Part shown: piece by piece, positions 17,434-25,572 of the stretch | Numbering within the stretch: position 1 is the first letter of the stretch | Layout of the letters: every line of letters starts with the position of its first letter | Assembly: GCF_045310675.1 (NCBI RefSeq) | Contig: NZ_JBJHZZ010000003.1 | Span: 124,001-188,000, forward strand | Length of the DNA: 64,000 nt | Reading direction: 5' to 3' | Source of the DNA: Clostridium_AT stratigraminis | GTDB lineage: Bacteria; Bacillota; Clostridia; Clostridiales; Clostridiaceae | Position numbers and translations under genes: made by a program | The notes under the pieces: model-generated | The model's input: the letters and a program-made list of their open reading frames with translations, nothing else | The model's database searches: none | Told to the model about the DNA's origin: nothing

Positions 17434-17883
17434 TCACCTCCTTTCATGAGTTCTTATATAACCATAAAGAGCAAATTCGTCATTTGCCTTTTGCTCAGCC
17501 ATCTGTAGTTCTTTAGTAAAAGCTGCTTTTTTCTTTTCCTTTAAAGTTTCTACAGTTTTTCTATCTATCTGCTTTTGTTTTAATTCTTCTCTTTTCTCAT
17601 CTAAGGTAATAATTTTATTTTCTAACTCCACTTTAGTTTCAGAAATTGTATTATCTAAACAGTTAAGATATAAATTTCTCAGCTTTTTCAGAGCTACAGT
17701 GTCCTCCTCAGGGCATTTCTGATATTTAGTATAATCTTCTTTTAATGAAATAAGCTTACCTTCGGTTTTTTCCTTTTCAAGCTTAGCCTCTTTAAATACT
17801 CTTTTACTTTCTTCTTCTTTATCTATCCTAATATCTAAAAGTTTTTGAAGTCTGAACTTATATGTTTCCTCCAAATTTAGCAC
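17434..17883 (-). CDS. fliJ: Flagellar export chaperone-escort FliJ
   Basis: 149 residues, almost entirely charged coiled coil (KFRLQKLLDIRIDKEEESKR onward), the expected FliJ form. FliJ sits in the FliI hexamer and escorts chaperones. The start appears to be GTG 17883 with AGGAA close by; a GGAGG that follows lies inside the coding region, so the start is not certain. Sandwiched between fliI and fliK, the usual order. Confidence 0.88.
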   Translation of the reverse strand: MLNLEETYKFRLQKLLDIRIDKEEESKRVFKEAKLEKEKTEGKLISLKEDYTKYQKCPEEDTVALKKLRNLYLNCLDNTISETKVELENKIITLDEKREELKQKQIDRKTVETLKEKKKAAFTKELQMAEQKANDEFALYGYIRTHERR

Positions 17884-17920
17884 TTCCTATTAATGTATTT
17901 TGTTCCACCCTGTGTCTATA

Positions 17921-19228
17921 TTAATTAAAAATACTTTTTAACTGTAACAAAGCTTCATCAAAACTCATATTTTCATTAATTCCTTGTTTTAAGAATTTGT
18001 CTATAACCTCATGATATGCAATAGCTAAGTCTACCTTTTTGTTGCTTCCCTTAACATATGCACCTATATTTATTAAATCTTCGGAATCCTTATAAGCAGC
18101 CAATAAGTCCCTAGCTAAAGAAGCAATACTTTTATGCTCTTCATCAGCTATTTCTGGCATAAGTCTACTTATACTACCTAGAATATCGATAGCTAGATAA
18201 TGATTTTTTGCTGCTAAGTCTCTTGAAAGAATAATGTGTCCATCTAATATACCCCTTACAGCATCTGCAATTGGTTCATTAAAATCGTCCCCATCAACTA
18301 AGACTGTGTAGAATGCGGTTATGGAACCTTTATCAGACATACCTGAACGTTCCATAAGCTTTGGAAGCATTGCAAATACAGAAGGAGTATAACCTTTAGT
18401 TGCCGGAGGTTCTCCAATTGCTAGTCCAACCTCCCTTTGTGCCATGGCAAATCTAGTTACTGAATCCATCATAAGAATTACTTTCTTGCCTTTATCTCTA
18501 AAATACTCTGCTATAGCAGTAGCGGTAAAAGCTCCCTTTAATCTTACAAGCGCTGGCTTATCTGAGGTTGCACAAATAATTACAGATCTTTTGAGCCCTT
18601 CTTCACCTAGGTCTCTTTCAATAAAATCAAGAACTTCTCTTCCTCTTTCACCTACGAGAGCAATTACATTTACATCTGCCTGAGCATATTTTGCTATCAT
18701 ACCTAAGGTTGTACTTTTTCCTACACCACTTCCAGCGAATATTCCTACTCTTTGTCCTTCTCCACAGGTTAAAAATCCATCTATTGATTTAACTCCAGTT
18801 GGAAGTATATCTTTAATTCTTCTTCTTTTTAATGGATCTGGCGGATTATTATCGAGTCTATAAGGGACTCCATTCTTAATTTCATCACCTTCTAATGGCT
18901 TTCCTAGGCCATCTAATACCATACCCAATAAATTCTCGGAGCAATTTACGCTTAAAGGAATACCTTCTGTAACCACTCTGCAGCCTGGAGATATCCCAGT
19001 TAGTTCTCCAAGCGGCATCAAAATAACATTATCTTCCTTAAAACCTACTGCCTCACAGGTAATGGCTTCCGCCTTCTCATTATAAATAGTGCAGACTTCT
19101 CCAACAAAGGCCCTAATACCCTCAACCTCTATTGTTAAGCCAATTACTTTTTTAACAATTCCTTCAACGTAATATAACTTTTCACTTTGTAACCTTTTCT
19201 TAAGAGTATTAAAGTTAATAGGATGCAT
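17921..19228 (-). CDS. fliI: Flagellar export ATPase FliI
   Basis: F1-beta-like ATPase powering substrate unfolding at the export gate. Walker A is GSGVGKST; the Walker B region is VILMMDSVTRFAMAQREVGL, followed by GEPPATKGYTPSVFAMLPKL. The start chosen is ATG 19228 (MHPINFNTLKK), giving 435 residues, the usual length. It follows the fliH stop codon, with GGAGG 12 nt upstream. An upstream in-frame ATG at 19273 would lie inside fliH and add 15 atypical residues. Confidence 0.95.
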   Translation of the reverse strand: MHPINFNTLKKRLQSEKLYYVEGIVKKVIGLTIEVEGIRAFVGEVCTIYNEKAEAITCEAVGFKEDNVILMPLGELTGISPGCRVVTEGIPLSVNCSENLLGMVLDGLGKPLEGDEIKNGVPYRLDNNPPDPLKRRRIKDILPTGVKSIDGFLTCGEGQRVGIFAGSGVGKSTTLGMIAKYAQADVNVIALVGERGREVLDFIERDLGEEGLKRSVIICATSDKPALVRLKGAFTATAIAEYFRDKGKKVILMMDSVTRFAMAQREVGLAIGEPPATKGYTPSVFAMLPKLMERSGMSDKGSITAFYTVLVDGDDFNEPIADAVRGILDGHIILSRDLAAKNHYLAIDILGSISRLMPEIADEEHKSIASLARDLLAAYKDSEDLINIGAYVKGSNKKVDLAIAYHEVIDKFLKQGINENMSFDEALLQLKSIFN

Positions 19229-19229
19229 A

Positions 19230-20000
19230 CTATTCTTTTCCCTCCAATAGTTCTTTAATCCTTTGAAGAGCATAATTTATTCCTACTACAAGCTTGCCAT
19301 TCCCTTTATTAATGATTGCATTTCCAGCTTCTATTGTATTATCCTTAACTACAAAAATGTCACCATGATATCCTAATTTATCTTTCCAATTTTCTACTTG
19401 TTCTTTAAGTTCCGAAATATACATTTCATTGCATCTAATAATATAATTATTGGCATTTTTAGAAGCTTCAAGTGCATCAAATATCATTTTATTAATTGAA
19501 GATTTGTCTTTTATTTCATATTTCAAAACAGCCTCCGCTGCACATACAATTAAATCAATTAATTCACTTTTTTTATCTTCAAGATAATTTTCATACTCAA
19601 CTTTAGCATTAAATAACATTTCTTCAGCTGATGCAATTATAGAATTTTTTTTAATTTCTGCTTCACTTAATGCTTCCTTATAAGCTAAGTTAAAGCCCTG
19701 CTCTTTTCCTTCTTCGTATCCATTTTCATAGGCAGTTTTTTTAAGCTTTTCAGCTTCTTTTATTGCATTATCCTCAATCATTGCCGCATCTTCATAAGCC
19801 TTAGCAAGTATTTGTTCCTTTTGTCTTCTGGCATTTTCAAGAATTGTACTTACAAGATTGTTATAGCTCTCCATATTACAAGTGCTACCATTATCCTCTG
19901 GGTAAGAGGTTATTTGTGGTTTTTCTAAGTTTGTAACAATTTCTCTTAAACCATCATCTTTTACGGAATTATTCTTTATTATCCTATATGATAATTGCAT
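19230..20000 (-). CDS. fliH: Flagellar export stator FliH
   Basis: Peripheral-stalk-like partner of FliI that links it to the C ring. 256 residues from ATG 20000 (MQLSYRIIKNN), which has GAGGTGG 5 nt upstream and overlaps the fliG end by 17 nt. The middle is Ala/Glu/Lys coiled coil (EGKEQGFNLAYKEALSEAEI) and the C-terminal part carries the FliH/VirB-like KLGYHGDIFVVKDNTIEAGN segment. The family diverges strongly in the N-terminal part. Confidence 0.9.
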   Translation of the reverse strand: MQLSYRIIKNNSVKDDGLREIVTNLEKPQITSYPEDNGSTCNMESYNNLVSTILENARRQKEQILAKAYEDAAMIEDNAIKEAEKLKKTAYENGYEEGKEQGFNLAYKEALSEAEIKKNSIIASAEEMLFNAKVEYENYLEDKKSELIDLIVCAAEAVLKYEIKDKSSINKMIFDALEASKNANNYIIRCNEMYISELKEQVENWKDKLGYHGDIFVVKDNTIEAGNAIINKGNGKLVVGINYALQRIKELLEGKE

Positions 20001-20997
20001 CTTCGCCACCTCTAGAGATAACAATTTCCCCTGCTTCATCAAGTCTTCTTATAATTCCTACAATTCTCTGCTGAGCTTTTTCAACATCCATAAGTCTTAC
20101 AGGTCCTAAGAATTCCATGTCTTCCTTCAAAGCAGCTGAGGCTCTCTTTGATTGATTTCTGAATATAGAATTAGCAACTTCTTCAGAGCAGCCCTTAAGA
20201 GCAAGTGCAAGCTCTTTAGTATCAACTTCCCTAAGAACTCTTTGAATAGATACATCGTCAAGTGAAAGAATGTCTTCAAATACAAACATGGATTCCTTGA
20301 TTTTTTCTGCTAATTCAGCATTTTCCTTTTCAAGGCCTTCAGTAATATTCTTTTCTGTAGTTCTATCAACTTGATTTAATATATCTACAAGAGTCTGAAC
20401 TCCACCTATTACTGTCATATCGGATTTAACTACACTAGATAGCTTTATATCTAGTACCTTTTCAATCTCCTTCACTACTGAAGGAGATGTATTGTTCATT
20501 GAAGCAATTCTAAAAGCAACTTCTGACTGAACATCCTCTGAGAGAGAAGATAGAATTTGACCTGCCTTATCTGGCTGTAAGTAACAGAGAACAAGAGCAA
20601 TGGTCTGCGGATGCTCATTAGAAATAATATTAAGAAGTTGATGTGCATCTGCTTTTCTTGCAATAGAAAAAGGCCTGTATTGCTGTGTGGCCTCAGAAAC
20701 CTTTTCCATAATTTCTTTAGCTCTTTGTGCACCTAAAGCTTTACCTAGAAGTGTCCTTGCATACTCCATTCCACCTTCTAGTATAAAGTCCTTGGCTTTA
20801 TTAATTTGTATAAACTCATCTAATATTTCATCCTTTATCTCAGAACGAACAGAGGTTATATTAGCTATTTCATAGGTGATCTTTTGTATTTCCGACTCAG
20901 GAAATTTTTTAATTATTCCTGAAGCTGCATCTGGGCCTAGAGTTATAAACAATATGGCTGCTTTCTGAACTCCAGACAATTTAGTTTCTTTAGCCAT
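19984..20997 (-). CDS. fliG: Flagellar motor switch protein FliG
   Basis: Rotor protein that transmits torque between stator and MS ring. 337 residues. The N-terminal domain has KAAILFITLGPDAASGIIKK. The middle EHPQTIALVLCYLQPDKAG (about 138-156) is the EHPQTIA motif that binds FliM. The C-terminal torque helix has the expected charges in EDILSLDDVSIQRVLREVDT. Starts 7 nt after fliF. Confidence 0.97.
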   Translation of the reverse strand: MAKETKLSGVQKAAILFITLGPDAASGIIKKFPESEIQKITYEIANITSVRSEIKDEILDEFIQINKAKDFILEGGMEYARTLLGKALGAQRAKEIMEKVSEATQQYRPFSIARKADAHQLLNIISNEHPQTIALVLCYLQPDKAGQILSSLSEDVQSEVAFRIASMNNTSPSVVKEIEKVLDIKLSSVVKSDMTVIGGVQTLVDILNQVDRTTEKNITEGLEKENAELAEKIKESMFVFEDILSLDDVSIQRVLREVDTKELALALKGCSEEVANSIFRNQSKRASAALKEDMEFLGPVRLMDVEKAQQRIVGIIRRLDEAGEIVISRGGEDAIII

Positions 20998-21004
20998 TAA
21001 CTAA

Positions 21005-22594
21005 TCACCTCTCATCCTCTGCTAACCATGATTTTATTATGTCAGCTACTTGGTCTGGCTTTTCTGAAGCGTATCGCTTAATTTCCTTTTCTATATGCCC
21101 TCTTTCAGAGTTCCCCTGATTTTCAAAATCAATAGGCTTAAACTCTACTTGTGGCTCTGAATTATCACCTACTAGAACATCAATTGATTTAGGCGTAATA
21201 ATTGCATCTAACTGCTCTTCTTCCGAAGTGCTCTTTTTCTTTTTTCTTAAGAATGCAAATAACATAATTAAAAGTACTAAAGCTCCTCCACCTATTGCTA
21301 TTTCTTTATATAAATTCATCTTTGCTTCCTGGGCCTGAGCTTGCTTCATTTGGTCTAATGCTTGTTTGGCAGCATCTGAATCTGTAGTATCAAATTTAAT
21401 ACCTTCTATTGCTACAGTATCTCCTCTAGTTGTATCTATACCTATAGCAGCAGAAACTAGATCTTGTACTTGTGCCTTTAAAGTATCATCTATAGGACCA
21501 TCTATTATAACTGAAGCTGTAAGTCTTTTTACTGAACCAGGCGCTTTAATAGTCTTAGTTTCACTTTTTCCAATTTCGTAATTGTTTGTTTCTTCCTGAT
21601 GTGTTACTGTTTGTCCATTAGTAGTCTGCGTAGTTACAGTGCTATTAGTCATATTGTTGTCCACTGGACTTTGTGATGGTTTTGTAGTCACATTACCGTT
21701 TGTATCTCTTATGTACTTATCACTTACAACAGTTCCTTTAGGATCTACTGTAGTGGTATCGCTTTGAACAGCATCGAAATCCAAATCAGCATTTACCTTT
21801 ACTGTAACCTTGTTCTTAAAAGGTTTAGATAGCTGATCCATGGCCTTTGCTTCAAGCGTCTTCTCATAGTCCTTTTTTAATTGCTGCTGTTTGTCTGTAT
21901 TACTACTAACAATAGCTGTATTATCATCCTCATATAGCTTATCAGTTAAAAGCCTCATGTTATCATCAACTATTTGAACGTTTTCTTTAGGTAAATTCTT
22001 TACAGCACCTGTGAGTAGTGCAACAATTGATTTAACTTGGTCATTACTAAGTGTCTGCCCTTTTTTCATTATGAGAGTTACTGACGCACTTGCTGGTGTT
22101 GAATCTTTAACAAAGACGCTGTCATCTGGAAGTACTAAATTAACTTTAGCATTTTCAATTTGAGAAAAGCTTTTAATAGTTTTTTCAAGCTCTCCTTGTA
22201 ATGCTCTTTGATACATTATTTTCATTTCTGCATCTGTAGTTCCAAAGGTGCTCGAACTATCAAATAATTCAAAGCCTTTACTACCTGAGCTAATCTGTGG
22301 TGCAAGTTCTAGTCTAAGCTGATCCACTTGATCTGCAGGTACAAGTATTGAATTTCCTGATACTTTAACATTAGTAACTTTTTTAGCAGATAACTCATCC
22401 ATAACTATTTTGGCATCATTTGCATCAAGATTATTAAATAGTACACCATATTTTGTAGCCCCTAAGGTTATAGCTAAATAAATACCTATAACAACTATAC
22501 TAATAGCGGCAACTCCGAGAGCTATCTTTTTTAATTTACTTAAATCTCTAAATTTTCCAATTAAATTTTTTGCTATTTCTGATAGCTTGCCCAT
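21005..22594 (-). CDS. fliF: Flagellar MS-ring protein FliF
   Basis: 529 residues. Two membrane segments flank the ring-building domains: LKKIALGVAAISIVVIGIYL near residue 22 and EIAIGGGALVLLIMLFAFLR near 440. YGVLFNNLDANDAKIVMDEL is the secretin/YscJ-like core. The cytosolic C-terminal tail (RYASEKPDQVADIIKSWLAE) is the FliG-binding end. The gene follows fliE in the standard order. Confidence 0.97.
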   Translation of the reverse strand: MGKLSEIAKNLIGKFRDLSKLKKIALGVAAISIVVIGIYLAITLGATKYGVLFNNLDANDAKIVMDELSAKKVTNVKVSGNSILVPADQVDQLRLELAPQISSGSKGFELFDSSSTFGTTDAEMKIMYQRALQGELEKTIKSFSQIENAKVNLVLPDDSVFVKDSTPASASVTLIMKKGQTLSNDQVKSIVALLTGAVKNLPKENVQIVDDNMRLLTDKLYEDDNTAIVSSNTDKQQQLKKDYEKTLEAKAMDQLSKPFKNKVTVKVNADLDFDAVQSDTTTVDPKGTVVSDKYIRDTNGNVTTKPSQSPVDNNMTNSTVTTQTTNGQTVTHQEETNNYEIGKSETKTIKAPGSVKRLTASVIIDGPIDDTLKAQVQDLVSAAIGIDTTRGDTVAIEGIKFDTTDSDAAKQALDQMKQAQAQEAKMNLYKEIAIGGGALVLLIMLFAFLRKKKKSTSEEEQLDAIITPKSIDVLVGDNSEPQVEFKPIDFENQGNSERGHIEKEIKRYASEKPDQVADIIKSWLAEDER

Positions 22595-22662
22595 TAATCA
22601 GCTCTCCTTTTAGTAAGTGAATAAAATTTAGTCTAAATTAATTTTATTTACTGCTATATAAA

Positions 22663-22965
22663 TTATAATTGCATTCTATTTAGTTCCTGATAAGCATCTA
22701 CAATTTTATTTCTTACTTGAACTGCAAGCTCAAGAGACATTTTAGCTTCTTCTGTAGAAAGCATTACATTATGTATATCTGTATTATCTCCCTCAATAAA
22801 AGCCTGAGTGGTATTTTCAGCATCTATTTGCTGATTATTAACCTCATCTAACTTTGACTTTAGCATATCAAAGAAACTATTTGAAGTATCATTGTTAGTT
22901 ACCTTACTGTCTGAATTAATTTTATCAAAGATGGTACTATCTGGAACAAAAGAATTAATTTTCAT
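22663..22965 (-). CDS. fliE: Hook-basal body adaptor protein FliE
   Basis: 100 residues. The C-terminal region LSTEEAKMSLELAVQVRNKI with VDAYQELNRMQL is diagnostic. FliE joins the MS ring and the rod. It sits between flgC and fliF; a 97-nt gap with hairpins separates it from flgC. Confidence 0.95.
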   Translation of the reverse strand: MKINSFVPDSTIFDKINSDSKVTNNDTSNSFFDMLKSKLDEVNNQQIDAENTTQAFIEGDNTDIHNVMLSTEEAKMSLELAVQVRNKIVDAYQELNRMQL

Positions 22966-22978
22966 TGCTTATTTCCTC

Positions 22979-23056
22979 CTATTGTCGGAACACTGAGTAA
23001 TTTAAGATTACTCGCTTCCGCTCGCAAATTACTCGTTAAAGCCCATTTAGGGCTTT
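22979..23056 (-). repeat. Paired hairpins between flgC and fliE
   Basis: Two inverted repeats lie in the gap: AAAGCCC/GGGCTTT (23039-23057) and GAGTAAT/ATTACTC (22991-23009), with ATTACTCG direct repeats between them. No T-run follows, so full termination is unlikely. It may be an mRNA processing or stability element that adjusts rod versus ring expression. Function is inference. Confidence 0.4.
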
Positions 23057-23062
23057 AACCTC

Positions 23063-23497
23063 CTATTTACCTATTTCTAGAGCCTTCATAAACATGCTCT
23101 TTTCAGAATTCATTGCACTAACATTTGCCTCATATGCTCTAGTAGACGAAATCATATCTGCCATTTCATTCATTATGTTTACATTTGGCATAGTAACATA
23201 ACCGTCAGGGCCAGCATCAGGATTAGTGGGATCGTATACTTTTCTAAGAGGTGATGGATCATTCTCGATTCCTACAGCTTTTACCCCCAAAAGATTATCC
23301 TCTACTTTCCCAGTCTTAGGATTTAATTCTCTGTCTAAATTCTCCTGAAAAACAGCAATTTTTCTTATGTATGGTTGTCCATTTTCACCTCTTGTAGTTG
23401 TAACATTAGCAATATTTGATGCTATTGTATCCATTCTTAGTCTCTCAGCTGATAAACCACTTGCACTGATTCTCAAGGTATTGAATGCATTAATCAT
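23063..23497 (-). CDS. flgC: Flagellar proximal rod protein FlgC
   Basis: 144 residues with the rod N-terminal motif (MINAFNTLRISASGLSAERL, then IASNIANVTTTRGENGQPY), a GVKAVGIENDPSP block and the C-terminal MADMISSTRAYEANVSAMNS. Starts 4 nt downstream of flgB. Confidence 0.96.
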   Translation of the reverse strand: MINAFNTLRISASGLSAERLRMDTIASNIANVTTTRGENGQPYIRKIAVFQENLDRELNPKTGKVEDNLLGVKAVGIENDPSPLRKVYDPTNPDAGPDGYVTMPNVNIMNEMADMISSTRAYEANVSAMNSEKSMFMKALEIGK

Positions 23498-23501
23498 CTA
23501 T

Positions 23502-23909
23502 TTATCCCCTTCCATCCTTAATAATATATCTTTCTAGCGAAATCCTGCTGTTAACTTGGCTTATGAGAGCGTTGTACATTAAATTATTAGCGGCCTGGTT
23601 TGCCATTTGATTATCAACATCTACATTGTTGCCATCTTGATTCATGCTGGAAGTTAAGTCCTGCTCCACATTTATATCACTGCCAGCTTTATCATCTTTG
23701 ATATGCTTTTCATTTGTTGTTTTAAGTTCTACATCATCAATAGACTTCTTAAGATTATCTTCAAAGGATACATAATACGCCTTATAGTCCTTTGTATTAA
23801 GATTAGAAATGTTGTTTGCTATAACCTTGCTTCTAAGTGAAGAAGCGTCTAGACCTTCTTTAATAAGGTCATATACATACTGACTTTTCGACAGATTATT
23901 TACATTCAC
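23502..23909 (-). CDS. flgB: Flagellar proximal rod protein FlgB
   Basis: 135 residues, first gene of the early operon. Starts at GTG 23909 with GGAG 8 nt upstream. Motifs are SLRSKVIANNISNLNTKDYK at the N-terminus and NNLMYNALISQVNSRISLER at the C-terminus. The leader from the candidate promoter is about 70 nt, too short for the c-di-GMP riboswitch that precedes flgB in Clostridioides difficile. Confidence 0.95.
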   Translation of the reverse strand: MNVNNLSKSQYVYDLIKEGLDASSLRSKVIANNISNLNTKDYKAYYVSFEDNLKKSIDDVELKTTNEKHIKDDKAGSDINVEQDLTSSMNQDGNNVDVDNQMANQAANNLMYNALISQVNSRISLERYIIKDGRG

Positions 23910-23978
23910 AATATCATCTCCACAGCTATAGATTTATTTTCCAATAATTTTACATAATTCGTGGTAATTATTAATATA

Positions 23979-24007
23979 ATTTTACAATAATTTTTTTTGT
24001 TTGTACA
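23979..24007 (-). promoter_or_regulatory. Candidate sigmaA promoter of the flgB operon
   Basis: TGTACA (24002-24007), a 17-nt spacer, and TAAAAT (23979-23984), about 70 nt before the flgB GTG and downstream of the preceding terminator. The -35 box matches consensus at four of six positions and the region is very AT-rich, so this is only the best of several weak candidates. Confidence 0.4.
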
Positions 24008-24041
24008 TTAAAATTTCTTATTTTTATGAATTGCGACAAAA

Positions 24042-24095
24042 TAAAAAAAGAGATATTATCACTTTCATATTAAATAAAAATGATAATACCTCTTT
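24042..24095 (-). terminator. Terminator of the flagellin-paralogue transcript
   Basis: AAAGAG-TATTATCA pairs with TGATAATA-CTCTTT around a 19-nt loop and is followed on the minus strand by a run of seven T. It separates the flagellin-like gene from the flgB operon. Confidence 0.85.
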
Positions 24096-24112
24096 TGTAC
24101 TTGTTTATAATA

Positions 24113-24967
24113 TTATTTCATATTTTGTAATATCCTTAATACATCCTGAGGAAGTCTATTTGTTTGTACCATTAATGCTGTTCCTGCCTCGGAAAGAATG
24201 TTATCCTTTGAATATTCCAGCATTTCCCCAGCAATATCTGCATCCCTAAGATTACTGTCTGCACCTTCCATTCTGTCACTTAATTCATTTAAGTTATTAT
24301 ATGTACTTTCAAAGCGGTTTTCTAGTGCGCCGTATTTGCTGCTTATGGATAGTACTTTATTTAAGGCATCGTCAATTACTGAAAGATCATTATCTGTACT
24401 ATTATTTATGACATCTATGCTTGTAAGACTGTTAATATTAGATGATGTATCTTTTGTTATACCATCTGATTTATATAAAGCCAGATTATACATTGGAATA
24501 TCAACCTTATCACCAACATTTGCTCCTGTTGTCATAGGGATCGAAGTTGATGTGTTTGCTAGTAGTTTAACGCCATTAAACTCCATATTTTTAGCTGTAT
24601 CATCTATAGATTTTAACATCTGATCTATTTCTGTTTTAATAACAGCATTATCCTCTGGAGTGTTTGAACCACTACCAGCTTGAATTGTTAGCTCTCTAAT
24701 TCTTTGCATGGCTTCAGTTATACTTCCAAGAGCCCCTTCCGCAGTTTGCATCATACTCATACCATCCTGGGCATTTCTACTTGCCATTTGCAGTCCTCTT
24801 ATCTGCATCCTCAGTCTCTCGCTTTGAGAAATTGCATTTGGATCATCTTTTGCACTAGTTACCTTGACTCCAGAAGAAATTCTACCAAGAGCTATACTTT
24901 GCCTTTGCATGGCTTTAGTTTGTTCATTATATATAGTTAAGGATGCCAGATTGTGCATTAATCTCAT
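24113..24967 (-). CDS. Flagellin paralogue (divergent flagellin-like protein)
   Basis: 284 residues with flagellin D0/D1 ends: QSIALGRISSGVKVTSAKDD, MQIRGLQMASRNAQDGMSMM, and at the C-terminus LRDADIAGEMLEYSKDNILS. It differs from fliC at the extreme N-terminus (MRLMHNLASLTIYNEQTKAM instead of MIINHNLNAMNAHR), keeps QRIRELTIQ where fliC has QRMRELAVQ, and has an unrelated middle. It has its own sigma28-type promoter and terminator. Could be a minor filament, junction or alternate flagellin. Confidence 0.88.
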   Translation of the reverse strand: MRLMHNLASLTIYNEQTKAMQRQSIALGRISSGVKVTSAKDDPNAISQSERLRMQIRGLQMASRNAQDGMSMMQTAEGALGSITEAMQRIRELTIQAGSGSNTPEDNAVIKTEIDQMLKSIDDTAKNMEFNGVKLLANTSTSIPMTTGANVGDKVDIPMYNLALYKSDGITKDTSSNINSLTSIDVINNSTDNDLSVIDDALNKVLSISSKYGALENRFESTYNNLNELSDRMEGADSNLRDADIAGEMLEYSKDNILSEAGTALMVQTNRLPQDVLRILQNMK

Positions 24968-25003
24968 AAAACCAACTCCATATTAATAATAATATTTACG
25001 TAT

Positions 25004-25031
25004 ATTATCGAAGAAAGAATAATAAACTTTA
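25004..25031 (-). promoter_or_regulatory. Sigma28 promoter of the flagellin paralogue
   Basis: TAAA (25028-25031), exactly 15 nt, then TTCGATAAT (25004-25012). This fits the FliA/SigD consensus TAAA-N15-xCCGATAT-like and matches the flgM promoter in spacing and in CGATAAT. It lies about 40 nt before the start codon. Confidence 0.75.
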
Positions 25032-25166
25032 TACTTTAAAAAAATATAGGTACACCTTAGCTGAAAAATAAGTCCTTGGAAAGAAACCCCTCTAAAAATA
25101 TTGGATAACTCTCTAGAATAGGTTTATGGAGGTTTTGATAATTAGCCAAAGTTACTTAAGAATATT

Positions 25167-25423
25167 GCATAAATCAGCGGATCGAAATTGTACTCGAATG
25201 CCATGAAAGTGATCAAAGTATAGTCTCATGGTGTAAATATCATAACTAAACCTTTGATTCTACATATTGATTTAGGCTATTTCATGCCTCTTTAAAGAAA
25301 GAAGAAGTTAATCTTGTTAGTTATTTTGATTATAATGCAGCTAGGTTAGCGATATTTGAATATACAGAATCCTGGTATAACAGAAAAAGAATACATATTA
25401 GTATTAGCTATATACCTCCATAG
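25167..25423 (+). mobile_element. Decayed IS3-family transposase remnant
   Basis: On the plus strand, in-frame pieces match the C-terminal DDE region of IS3/IS150 transposase (OrfB). SGSKLYSNAMKVIK (about 25173-25217) resembles HSDRGSQYxSxxYxxLL. After a frameshift, FHASLKKEEVNLV, then FDYNAARLAIFEYTESWYNR and KRIHISISYIPP (ending at TAG 25421-25423) resemble the conserved C-terminus. Several stops and shifts lie between. No start, OrfA or clear inverted repeats remain. An old, inactive insertion between the glycosyltransferase and flagellin-paralogue genes. Confidence 0.8.
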
Positions 25424-25572
25424 GAATGTTAATACTTGGCCAAAAGAGCAGCATATAAGTTAAACCTTTTATGTATAATATATAGGCATTTATTCAATTT
25501 CACAGATAATTTTATCTATATTTCTACACTATCTTTTTATAAGATCCAGTAAGCTATCCCTAAAACACCTAA

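Noticed and set aside
17430..17447. Upstream ATG (17447) as fliK start
   Set aside because: Overlaps fliJ and lacks a ribosome binding site, whereas ATG 17429 has GGAGGTG at 6 nt.
23910..24000. c-di-GMP riboswitch before flgB, as in Clostridioides difficile
   Set aside because: Leader too short and none of the conserved GEMM core is visible.
24198..24623. 141-codon plus-strand frame opposite the flagellin paralogue
   Set aside because: Mirror of a coding region; no start signals.
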